Shown one piece after another: positions 40,443 through 52,192 of a DNA stretch of 64,000 nt. Numbering within the stretch: position 1 is the stretch's first letter; each line of letters opens with the position of its first letter. Origin of the DNA: Petrolisthes cinctipes (lineage: Eukaryota; Arthropoda; Malacostraca; Decapoda; Porcellanidae); contig JAWQEG010001306.1 in the NCBI GenBank assembly GCA_033782935.1, forward strand, positions 1,364,001-1,428,000, given 5' to 3'. The notes beneath the pieces were generated by a model. The model ran no database searches and was not told where the DNA came from. It saw only the letters and a program-made list of their open reading frames with translations. Both the position numbers and the translations under genes were made by a program.

Positions 40443-40728
40443 GTGCTAGAATATTTTCATAATATAGGCTAAAAACATGCTAAAAATCGATCTTTTAGGT
40501 GCCAAAAAGTCGATATCTCAAATTCAGTCCCAAAACACCCGAAAATTCAATATTTAGGGGTCCCAGAAGCAATCTGTACAGTGCTAGAATATTTTCAAAA
40601 TATAGGCTAAAAACATGCTAAAAATCGATCTTTTAGGTGCCAAAAAGTCGATATCTCAAATTCCGTCCCAAAACACCCGAAAATTCAATATTTAGGGGTC
40701 CCAGAAGCGATCTGTACATGCCTACTCC
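40443..40728 (+). repeat. Tandem C-C pair (138 + 148 bp)
   Basis: Two C monomers follow each other (starts 40443 and 40581). The first has lost the same 10 bp TGCCTACTCA normally missing from B2 ends (CTGTACAGTGCTAG), giving 138 bp. The natural explanation is exchange in which a B2-type end was transferred to C. Confidence 0.87.
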
Positions 40729-41229
40729 GTGTTAGAGTATTTTCAAAATACATGCTCAAAACATACTGAAAATCGATCTTTTAGGTGCACAAAAGTCGAT
40801 ATGTGCATGCATCTTCAGTACCCGTTTATATCTCAAATTCAGGCTCAAAACACCCGAAAATTCAATATTTTGGGGTCCCTGAAGCAATCTGTACATGCCT
40901 ACTCAGTGTTAGAGTATTTTCAAAATACAGGCCCAAAATATGCTGAAAATCGATATTTTAGATGCCCAAAGTCAATATGTGCATGTATCTTCTGTACCCG
41001 TTTATATCTCAAATTCAGGCTCAAAACACCCGAAAATTCAATATTTTGGGGTCCCAGAAGCAATCTGTACATGCCTACACAGTGCTAGAATATTTTCAAA
41101 ATATAGGCGAAAAACATGCTAAAAATCGACATTTTAGGTGCCAATAAATCGATATCTCAAATTCAGTCCCAAAACACCCGAAAATTCGATATTTAGAGGT
41201 CCCAGAAGGTATCTGTACATGCCTACTTC

Positions 41230-41907
41230 GTGTTAGAGTATTTTCAAAATACATGCTCAAAACATACTGAAAATCGATATTTTAGGTGCACAAAAGTCGA
41301 TATGTGCATGCATCTTCAGTACCCGTTTATATCTCAAATTCAGGCTCAAAACACACGAAAATTCAATATTTTGGGGTCCCAGAAGCAATCTGTACATGCC
41401 TACTCAGTGTTAGAGTATTTTCAAAATACATGCTCAAAACATACTGAAAATCGATCTTTTAGGTGCACAAAAGTCGATATGTGCATGCATCTTCTGTACC
41501 CGTTTATATCTCAAATTCAGGCTCAAAACACCCGAAAATTCAATATTTTGGGGTCCCAGAAGCAATCTGTACATGCCTACTCAGTGTTAGAGTATTTTCA
41601 TAATACAGGCCCAAAACATGCTGAAAATCGATATTTTAGATGCCAAAAGTCAGTATGTGCATGTATCTTCTGTACCCGTTTATATCTCAAATTCAGGCTC
41701 AAAACAACCGAAAATTCAATATTGTGGGGTCCCAGAAGCAATCTGTACATGCCTACTCAGTGCTAGAATATTTTCAAAATATAGGCTAAAAACATGCTAA
41801 AAATCGACATTTTAGGTGCCAAAAAGTCGATATCTCAAATTCAGTCCCAAAACACCCGAAAATTCGATATGTAGGGGTCCCAGAAGCGATCTGTACATGC
41901 CTACTCC
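41230..41907 (+). repeat. Tetramer unit A1-A1-B1-C (678 bp)
   Basis: Two A1 monomers (41230, 41407) precede B1 (41584) and C (41760). The length is 177 + 501 bp. It arose separately from the A2-A2 tetramers at 9179 and 13824, since the doubled monomer is A1. The corresponding unit at 45355 is 679 bp because of an extra base in B (GAAAAAACGATATT). Confidence 0.88.
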
Positions 41908-42388
41908 GTGTTAGAGTATTTTCAAAATACATGCTCAAAACATACTGAAAATCGATCTTTTAGGTGCACAAAAGTCGATATGTGCATGCATCTTCAGTAC
42001 CCGTTTATATCTCAAATTCAGTCTCAAAACACCTGAAAATTCAATATTTTGGGGTCCCAGAAGCAATCTGTACAGTGTTAGAGTATTTTCAAAATACAGG
42101 CCCAAAACATGCTGAAAATCGATATTTTAGATGCCCAAAGTCAATATGTGCATGTATCTTCTGTACCCGTTTATATCTCAAATTCAGGCTCAAAACACCC
42201 GAAAATTCAATATTTTGGGGTCCCAGAAGCAATCTGTACAGTGCTAGAATATTTTCAAAATATAGGCAAAAAACATGCTAAAAATCGATCTTTTAGGTGC
42301 CAAAAAGTCGATATCTCAAATTCAGTCCCAAAACACCCGAAAATTCGATATTTAGGGGTCCCAGAAGGTATCTGTACATGCCTACTCC
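41908..42388 (+). repeat. 481 bp trimer with the 10 bp deletion at both A/B and B/C junctions
   Basis: The sequence CTGTACAGTG occurs at the end of both A and B, so lengths are 167 + 166 + 148. The deletion normally marks B2 only. Its presence at an A end suggests transfer by exchange or gene conversion rather than a new event. Repeated at 43882-44362. Confidence 0.86.
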
Positions 42389-45300
42389 GTGTTAGAGTAT
42401 TTTCAAAATACAAGCTCAAAACATACTGAAAATCGATCTTTTAGGTGCACAAAAGTCGATATGTGCATGCATCTTCAGTACACGTTTATATCTCAAATTC
42501 AGGCTCAAAACACCCGAAAATTCAATATTTTGGGGTCCCAGAAGCAATCTGTACATGCCTACTCAGTGTTAGAGTATTTTCAAAATACAGGCCCAAAACA
42601 TGCTGAAAATCGATATTTTAGATGCACAAATTCAATATGTGCATGTATCTTCTGTACCCGTTTATATATCAAATTCAGGCTCAAAACACCCGAAAATTCA
42701 ATATTTTGGGGTCCCAGAAGCAATCTGTACATGCCTACACAGTGCTAGAATATTTTCAAAATATAGGCTAAAAACATGCTAAAAATCGATATTATAGGTG
42801 CCAAAAAATCTATATCTCAAATTCAGTCCCAAAACACCCGAAAATTCGATATTTAGAGGTCCCTGAAGGTATCTGTACATGCCTACTCCGTGTTAGAGTA
42901 TTTTCAAAATACAGGCCAAAAACATACTGAAAATCGATCTTTTAATTGCCCAAAAGTCGATATGTGCATGCATCTTCTGTACCCGTTTATATCTCAAATT
43001 CTGGCCCTAAACACCTGAAAATTCGATATTTTGGGGTCCCAGAAGCGATCTGTACATGCCTACTCCGTGTTAGAGTATTTTCAAAATTCAGGCCCAAAAC
43101 ATGCTAAAAATCGATATTTTTGGTGCCCAAAGTCAATATGTGCATGTATCTTCTGTACCCGTTTATATCTCAAATTCAGGCTCAAAACACCCGAAAATTC
43201 AATATTTTGGGGTCCCAGAAGCAATCTGTACAGTGCTAGAATATTTTCAAAATATAGGCTAAAAACATGCTAAAAATCGATCTTTTAGGTGCCAAAAAGT
43301 CGATATCTCAAATTCAGTCCCAAAACACCCGAAAATTCTATAGTTAGGGGTCCCAGAAGTGATCTGTACATGCCTACTCCGTGTTAGAGTATTTTCAAAA
43401 TACATGCTCAAAACATACTGAAAATCGATCTTTTAGGTGCACAAAAGTCGATATGTGCATGCATCTTCAGTACCCGTTTATATCTCAAATTCAGGCTCAA
43501 AACACCCGAAAATTCAATATTTTGGGGTCCCAGAAGCAATCTGTACATTCCTACTCAGTGTTAGAGAATTTTCAAAATACAGGCCCAAAACATGCTGAAA
43601 ATCGATATTTTAGATGCCCAAAGTCAATATGTGCATGTATCTTCTGTACCCGTTTATATCTCAAATTCAGGCTCAAAACACCCGAAAATTCAATATTTTG
43701 GGGTCCCAGAAGCAATCTGTACATGCCTACACAGTGCTAGAATATTTTCAAAATATAGGCGAAGAACATGCTAAAAATCGACATTTTAGGTGCCAATAAA
43801 TCGATATCTCAAATTCAGTCCCAAAACACCCGAAAATTCGATATTTAGAGGTCCCAGAAGGTATCTGTACATGCCTACTCCGTGTTAGAGTATTTTCAAA
43901 ATACAGGCCAAAAACATACTGAAAATCGATCTTTTAGGTGCCCAAAAGTCGATATGTGCATGCATCTTCAGTACCCGTTTATATCTCAAATTCAGTCTAA
44001 AAACATCTGAAAATTCAATATTTTGGGGTCCCAGAAGCAATCTGTACAGTGTTAGAGTATTTTCAAAATACAGGCCCAAAACATGCTGAAAATCGATATT
44101 TTAGATGCCCAAAGTCAATATGTGCATGTATCTTCTGTACCCGTTTATATCTCAAATTCAGGCTCAAAACACCCGAAAATTCAATATTTTGGGGTCCCAG
44201 AAGCAATCTGTACAGTGCTAGAATATTTTCAAAATATAGGCAAAAAACATGCTAAAAATCGATCTTTTAGGTGCCAAAAAGTCGATATCTCAAATTCAGT
44301 CCCAAAACACCCGAAAATTCGATATTTAGGGGTCCCAGAAGGTATCTGTACATGCCTACTCCGTGTTAGAGTATTTTCAAAATGCATGCTCAAAACATAC
44401 TGAAAATCGATCTTTTAGGTGCACAAAAGTCGATATGTGCATGCATCTTCAGTACACGTTTATATCTCAAATTCAGGCTCAAAACACCCGAAAATTCAAT
44501 ATTTTGGGGTCCCAGAAGCAATCTGTACATGCCTACTCAGTGTTAGAGTATTTTCAAAATACAGGCCCAAAACATGCTGAAAATCGATATTTTAGATGCA
44601 CAAATTCAATATGTGCATGTATCTTCTGTACCCGTTTATATATCAAATTCAGGCTCAAAACACCCGAAAATTCAATATTTTGGGGTCCCAGAAGCAATCT
44701 GTACAGTGCTAGAATATTTTCAAAATATAGGCTAAAAACATGCTAAAAATCGATCTTTTAGGTGCCAAAAAGTCGATATCTCAAATTCAGTCCCAAAACA
44801 CCCGAAAATTCGATAGTTAGGGGTCCCAGAAGTGATCTGTACATGCCTACTCCGTGTTAGAGTATTTTCAAAATACATGCTGAAAACATACTGAAAATCG
44901 ATCTTTTAGGTGCACAAAAGTCGATATGTGCATGCATCTTCAGTACCCGTTTATATCTCAAATTCAGGCTCAAAACACCCGAAAATTCAATATTTTGGGG
45001 TCCCCGAAGCAATCTGTACATTCCTACTCAGTGTTAGAGAATTTTCAAAATACAGGCCCAAAACATGCTGAAAATCGATATTTTAGATGCCCAAAGTCAA
45101 TATGTGCATGTATCTTCTGTACCCGTTTATATCTCAAATTCAGGCTCAAAACACCCGAAAATTCAATATTTTGGGGTCCCAGAAGCAATCTGTACATGCC
45201 TACACAGTGCTAGAATATTTTCAAAATATAGGCGAAGAACATGCTAAAAATCGACATTTTAGGTGCCAATAAATCGATATCTCAAATTCAGTCCCAAAAC

Positions 45301-46033
45301 ACCCGAAAATTCGATATTTAGAGGTCCCAGAAGGTATCTGTACATGCCTACTTCGTGTTAGAGTATTTTCAAAATACATGCTCAAAACATACTGAAAATC
45401 GATCTTTTAGGTGCTCAAAAGTCGATATGTGCATGCATCTTCAGTACCCGTTGATATCTCAAATTCAGGCTCAAAACACACGAAAATTCAATATTTTGGG
45501 GTCCCAGAAGCAATCTGTACATGCCTACTCAGTGTTAGAGTATTTTCAAAATACATGCTCAAAACATACTGAAAATCGATCTTTTAGGTGCACAAAAGTC
45601 GATAAGTGCATGCATCTTCAGTACCCGTTTATATCTCAAATTCAGGCTCAAAACACCCGAAAATTCGATATTTTGGGGTCCCAGAAGCAATCTGTACATG
45701 CCTACTCAGTGTTAGAGTATTTTCAAAATACAGTCCCAAAACATGCTGAAAAAACGATATTTTAGATGCCCAAAGTCAATATGTGCATGTATCTTCTGTA
45801 CCCGTTTATATCTCAAATTCAGGCTCAAAACACCCGAAAATTCAATATTTTGGGATCCCAGAAGCAATGTGTACATGCCTACACATTGCAAGAATATTTT
45901 CAAAATATAGGCTAAAAACATGCTAAAAATCGACATTTTAGGTGCCAAAAAATCGATATCTCAAATTCAGTCCCAAAACACCCGAAAATTCGATATTTAG
46001 AGGTCCCAGAAGGTATCTGTACATGCCTACTCC

Positions 46034-48695
46034 GTGTTAGAGTATTTTCAAAATACAGGCCAAAAACATACTGAAAATCGATCTTTTAGGTGCCCAAAAG
46101 TCGATATGTGCATGCATCTTCTGTACCCGTTTATATCTCAAATTCTGGCCCTAAACACCCGAAAATTCGATATTTTGGGGTCCCAGAAGCGATCTGTACA
46201 TGCCTACTCCGTGTTAGAGTATTTTCAAAATTCAGGTCCAAAACATGCTGAAAATCGATATTTTTGGTGCCCAAAGTCAATATGTGCATGTATCTTCTGT
46301 ACCCGTTTATATCTCAAATTCAGGCTCAAAACACCCGAAAATTCAATATTTTGGAGTCCCAGAAGCAATCTGTACAGTGCTAGAATATTTTCAAAATATA
46401 GGCTAAAAACATGCTAAAAATCGATCTTTTAGGTACCAAAAAGTCGATATCTCAAATTCAGTCCCAAAACACCCGAAAATTTGATATTTAGGGGTCCCAG
46501 AAGCGATCTGTACATGCCTACTCCGTGTTAGAGTATTTTCAAAATACATGCTCAAAACATACTGAAAATCGATCTTTTAGGTGCATAAAAGTCGATATGT
46601 GCATGCATCTTCAGTACCCGTTTATATCTCAAATTCAGGCTCAAAACACCCGAAAATTCAATATTTTGGGGTCCCAGAAACAATCTGTACATGCCTACTC
46701 AGTGTTAGAGTATTTTCAAAATACAGGCCAGAACATGCTGAAAATCGATATTTTAGATGCCCAAAGTCAATATGTGCATGTATCTTCTGTACCCGTTTAT
46801 ATCTCAAATTCAGGCTCAAAACACCCGAAAATTCAATATTTTGGGGTCCCAGAAGCAATCTGTACATGCCTACACAGTGCTAGAATATTTTCAAAATATA
46901 GGCTAAAAACATGCTAAAAATCGACATTTTAGGTGCCAAAAAATCGATATCTCAAATTCAGTCCCAAAACACCCGAAAATTCGATATTTAGAGGTCCCAG
47001 AAGGTATCTGTACATGCCTACTCCGTGTTAGAGTATTTTCAAAATACAGGCCAAAAACATACTGAAAATCGATCTTTTAGGTGCCCAAAAGTCGATATGT
47101 GCATGCATCTTCTGTACCCGTTTATATCTCAAATTCTGGCCCTAAACACCCGAAAATTCGATATTTTGGGGTCCCAGAAGCGATCTGTACATGCCTACTC
47201 CGTGTTAGAGTATTTTCAAAATTCAGGCCCAAAACATGCTGAAAATCGATATTTTTGGTGCCCAAAGTCAATATGTGCATGTATCTTCTGTACCCGTTTA
47301 TATCTCAAATTCAAGCTCAAAACACCCGAAAATTCAATATTTTGGGGTCCCAGAAGCAATCTGTACATGCCTACTCAGTGCTAGAATATTTTCAAAATAT
47401 AGGCTAAAAACATGCTAAAAATCGATCTTTTAGGTTCCAAAAAAGTCGATATCTCAAATTCCGTCCCAAAACACCCGAAAATTCGATATTTAGGGGTCCC
47501 AGAAGCGATCTGTACATGCCTACTCCGTGTTAGAGTATTTTCAAAATACATGCTCAAAACATACTGAAAATCGATCTTTTAGGTGCTCAAAAGTCGATAT
47601 GTGCATGCATCTTCAGTACCCGTTGATATCTCAAATTCAGGCTCAAAACACCCGAAAATTCAATATTTTGGGGTCCCAGAAGCAATCTGTACATGCCTAC
47701 TCAGTGTTAGAGTATTTTCAAAATACAGTCCCAAAACATGCTGAAAATCGATATTTTAGATGCCCAAAGTCAATATGTGCATGTATCTTCTGTACCCGTT
47801 TATATCTCAAATTCAGGCTCAAAACACCCGAAAATTCAATATTTTGGGGTCCCAGAAGCAATCTGTACATGCCTACACAGTGCTAGAATATTTTCAAAAT
47901 ATAGGCTAAAAACATGCTAAAAATCGACATTTTAGGTGCCAAAAAATCGATATCTCAAATTCAGTCCCAAAACACCCGAAAATTCGATATTAAGAGGTCC
48001 CAGAAGGTATCTGTACATGCCTACTCCGTGTTAGAGTATTTTCAAAATGCAGGCCAAAAACATACTGAAAATCGATCTTTTAGGTGCCCAAATGTCGATA
48101 TGTGCATGCATCTTCAGTACCCGTTTATATCTCAAATTCTGGCCCTAAACACCCGAAAATTCGATATTTTGGGGTCCCAGGAGCGATCTGTACATGCCTA
48201 CTCCGTGTTAGAGTATTTTCAAAATACAGGCCAAAAACATTCTGAAAATCGATCTTTTAGGTGCCCAAAAGTCGATATGTGCATGCATCTTCTGTACCCG
48301 TTTATATCTCAAATTCTGGCCCTAAACACCCGAAAATTCAATATTTTGGGGTCCCAGAAGCGATCTGTACATGCCTACTCCGTGTTAGAGTATTTTCAAA
48401 ATTCAGGCCCAAAACATGCTGAAAATCGATATTTTTGGTGCCCAAAGTCAATATGTGCATGTATCTTCTGTACCCGTTTATATCTCAAATTCTTGCTCAA
48501 AACACCCGAAAATTCAATATTTTGGGGTCCCAGAAGCAATCTGTACAGTGCTAGAATATTTTCAAAATATAGGCTAAAAACATGCTAAAAATCGATCTTT
48601 TAGGTGCCAAAAAGTCGATATCTCAAATTCAGTCCCAAAACACCCGAAAATTTGATATTTAGGGGTCCCAGAAGCGATCTGTACATGCCTACTCC
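46034..48695 (+). repeat. HOR block 12, distant duplicate of 61.3-62.9 kb
   Basis: Units start at 46034 (491), 46525 (500), 47025 (502), 47527 (501) and 48028 (A2-A2-B2-C, 668). About 46.6-48.1 kb matches 61.4-62.9 kb at offset 14784. Shared rare variants are CAGGCCAGAACATG, CAGAAACAATCTG, TTCAAGCTCAAAAC, GGTTCCAAAAAAGTCG, TTCCGTCCC, GTGCTCAAAAG, CGTTGATATC, GATATTAAGAGG and CCCAAATGTCG. Confidence 0.88.
48028..48695 (+). repeat. Tetramer unit A2-A2-B2-C (668 bp)
   Basis: A2 monomers start at 48028 and 48205, then B2 at 48382 and C. The first A2 carries CCCAAATGTCG and CCCAGGAGCG, both also found in the unit at 50199. Together with the stop-free 5' flank this gives the longest false open frame in the window (about 224 codons). 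Confidence 0.86.
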
Positions 48696-51600
48696 GTGTT
48701 AGAGTATTTTCAAAGTACATGCTCAAAACATACTGAAAATCGATCTTTTAGGTGCACAAAAGTCGATATGTGCATGCATCTTCAGTACCCGTTTATATCT
48801 CAAATTCAGGCTCAAAACACCCGAAAATTCAATATTTTGGGGTCCCAGAAGCAATCTGTACATGCCTACTCAGTGTTAGAGTATTTTCAAAATACAGGCC
48901 CAAAACATGCTGAAAATCGATATTTTAGATGCCCAAAGTCAATATGTGCATGTATCTTCTGTACCCGTTTATATCTCAAATTCAGGCTCAAAACACCCGA
49001 AAATTCAATATTTTGGGGTCCCAGAAGCAATCTGTACATGCCTACACAGTGCTAGAATATTTTCAAAATATAGGCTAAAAACATGCTAAAAATCGACATT
49101 TTAGGTGCCAAAAAATCGATATCTCAAATTCAGTCCCAAAACACCCGAAAATTCGATATTTAGAGGTCCCAGAAGGTATCTGTACATGCCTACTCCGTGT
49201 TAGAGTATTTTCTAAATACAGGCCAAAAACATACTGAAAATCGATCTTTTAGGTGCCCAAAAGTCGATATGTGCATGCATCTTCTGTACCCGTTTATATC
49301 TCAAATTCTGGCCCTAAACACCCGAAAATTCGATATTTTGGGGTCCCAGAAGCGATCTGTACAAGCCTACTCCGTGTTAGAGTATTTTCAAAATTCAGGC
49401 CCAAAACATGCTGAAAATCGATATTTTTGGTGCCCAAAGTCAATATGTGCATGTATCTTCTGTACCCGTTTATATCTCAAATTCAGGCTCAAAACACCCG
49501 AAAATTCAATATTTTGGGGTCCCAGAAGCAATCTGTACATGCCTACTCAGTGCTAGAATATTTTCAAAATATAGGCTAAAAACATGCTAAAAATCGACAT
49601 TTTAGGTGCCAAAAAATCGATATCTCAAATTCAGTCCCAAAACACCCGAAAATTCGATATTTAGAGGTCCCAGAAGGTATCTGTACATGCTTACTCCGTG
49701 TTAGAGTATTTTCAAAATACAGGCCAAAAACATACTGAAAATCGATCTTTTAGGTGCCCAAAAGTCGATATGTGCATGCATCTTCTGTACCCGTTTATAT
49801 CTCAAATTCTGGCCCTAAACACCCGAAAATTCGATATTTTGGGGTCCCAGAAGCGATCTGTACATGCCTACTCCGTGTTAGAGTATTTTCAAAATTCAGG
49901 CCCAAAACATGCTGAAAATCGATATTTTTGGTGCCCAAAGTCAATATGTGCATGTATCTTCTGTACCCGTTTATATCTCAAATTCAGGCTCAAAACACCC
50001 GAAAATTCAATATTTTGGGGTTCCAGAAGCAATCTGTACATGCCTACTCAGTGCTAGAATATTTTCAAAATATAGGCTAAAAACATGCTGAAAATCGATC
50101 TTTTAGGTGCCAAAAAGTCGATATCTCAAATTCAGTCCCAAAACACCCGAAAGTTCGATATTTAGGGGTCCCAGAAGGTATCTGTACATGCCTACTCCGT
50201 GTTAGAGTATTTTCAAAATACAGGCCAAAAACATACTGAAAATCGATCTTTTAGGTGCCCAAATGTCGATATGTGCATGCATCTTCAGTACCCGTTTATA
50301 TCTCAAATTCTGGCCCTAAACACCCGAAAATTCGATATTTTGGGGTCCCAGGAGCGATCTGTACATGCCTACTCCGTGTTAGAGTATTTTCAAAATACAT
50401 GCTCAAAACATACTGAAAATCGATATTTTTGGGGCCCAAAGTCAATATGTGCATGTATCTTCTGTACCCGTTTATATCTCAAATTCAGGCTCAAAACACC
50501 CGAAAATTCAATATTTTGGGGTCCCAGAAGCAATCTGTACAGTGCTAGAATATTTTCAAAATATAGGCTAAAAACATGCTAAAAATCGATCTTTTAGGTG
50601 CCAAAAAGTCGATATCTCAAATTCAGTCCCAAAACACCCGAAAATTTGATATTTAGGGGTCCCAGAAGCGATCTGTACATGCCTACTCCGTGTTAGAGTA
50701 TTTTCAAAATACATGCTCAAAACATACTGAAAATCGATCTTTTAGGTGCACAAAAGTCGATATGTGCATGCATCTTCAGTACCCGTTTATATCTCAAATT
50801 CAGGCTCAAAACACCCGAAAATTCAATATTTTGGGGTCCCAGAAGCAATCTGTACATGCCTACTCAGTGTTAGAGTATTTTCAAAATACAGGCCCAAAAC
50901 ATGCTGAAAATCGATATTTTAGATGCCCAAAGTCAATATGTGCATGTATCTTCTGTACCCGTTTATATCTCAAATTCAGGCTCAAAACACCCGAAAATTC
51001 AATATTTTGGGGTCCCAGAAGCAATCTGTACATGCCTACACAGTGCTAGAATATTTTCAAAATATAGGCTAAAAACATGCTAAAAATCGACATTTTAGGT
51101 GCCAAAAAATCGATATCTCAAATTCAGTCCCAAAACACCCGAAAATTCGATATTTAGAGGTCCCAGAAGGTATCTGTACATGCCTACTCCGTGTTAGAGT
51201 ATTTTCTAAATACAGGCCAAAAACATACTGAAAATCGATCTTTTAGGTGCCCAAAAGTCGATATGTGCATGCATCTTCTGTACCCGTTTATATCTCAAAT
51301 TCTGGCCCTAAACACCCGAAAATTCGATATTTTGGGGTCCCAGAAGCGATCTGTACAAGCCTACTCCGTGTTAGAGTATTTTCAAAATTCAGGCCCAAAA
51401 CATGCTGAAAATCGATATTTTTGGTGCCCAAAGTCAATATGTGCATGTATCTTCTGTACCCGTTTATATCTCAAATTCAGGCTCAAAACACCCGAAAATT
51501 CAATATTTTGGGGTCCCAGAAGCAATCTGTACATGCCTACTCAGGGCTAGAATATTTTCAAAATATAGGCTAAAAATATGCTAAAAATCGACATTTTAGG

Positions 51601-52192
51601 TGCCAAAAAATCGATATCTCAAATTCAGTCCCAAAACACCCGAAAATTCGATATTTAGAGGTCCCAGAAGGTATCTGTACATGCTTACTCCGTGTTAGAG
51701 TATTTTCAAAATACAGGCCAAAAACATACTGAAAATCGATCTTTTAGGTGCCCAAAAGTCGATATGTGCATGCATCTTCTGTACCCGTTTATATCTCAAA
51801 TTCTGGCCCTAAACACCCGAAAATTCGATATTTTGGGGTCCCAGAAGCGATCTGTACATGCCTACTCCGTGTTAGAGTATTTTCAAAATTCAGGCCCAAA
51901 ACATGCTGAAAATCGATATTTTTGGTGCCCAAAGTCAATATGTGCATGTATCTTCTGTACCCGTTTATATCTCAAATTCAGGCTCAAAACACCCGAAAAT
52001 TCAATATTTTGGGGTTCCAGAAGCAATCTGTACATGCCTACTCAGTGCTAGAATATTTTCAAAATATAGGCTAAAAACATGCTGAAAATCGATCTTTTAG
52101 GTGCCAAAAAGTCGATATCTCAAATTCAGTCCCAAAACACCCGAAAGTTCGATATTTAGGGGTCCCAGAAGCGATCTGTACATGCCTACTCC
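48696..52192 (+). repeat. HOR block 13, 1994 bp tandem duplication
   Basis: Units start at 48696, 49197, 49698, 50199 (491), 50690, 51191 and 51692. Units 48696-50198 match 50690-52192 at offset 1994, sharing TTTTCTAAATAC (breaks the dyad), GTACAAGCCTACTCC, CATGCTTACTCC, GGGGTTCCAGAAG, ACATGCTGAAAATCGATC in C and CGAAAGTTCG. The unit at 50199 contains a hybrid monomer at 50376 (A1 start, B2 end, ATTTTTGGGGCCC). Confidence 0.88.

Larger units (their letters stand above)
38232..41229 (+). repeat. HOR block 10, irregular units
   Basis: Units start at 38232 (502), 38734 (502), 39236 (501), 39737 (A-B only, 353), 40090 (A-B-C-C, 639) and 40729 (501). The 502 bp units have single-A insertions (CAAAAACATAC near 38262; CAAAAATTCATGCCC near 38926). 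Rare variants include TTTTGAAGTCCC, TTTTGGGGCCCTAG and CTCGTTTATATC. Confidence 0.87.
41230..46033 (+). repeat. HOR block 11, A-A-B-C units and 481 bp units
   Basis: Units start at 41230 (678), 41908 (481), 42389 (501), 42890 (491), 43381 (501), 43882 (481), 44363 (491), 44854 (501) and 45355 (679). Units 41908-42889 match 43882-44853 at offset 1974, 43381 matches 44854 at 1473, and the A-A start 41230 matches 45355 at 4125. Rare shared variants are CGGTTAG-like GATAGTTAGG (TATAGTTAGG in one copy), AGAAGTGATCTG, GGCGAAGAACATG, CCAATAAATCG and GATGCACAAATTC. Confidence 0.86.
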
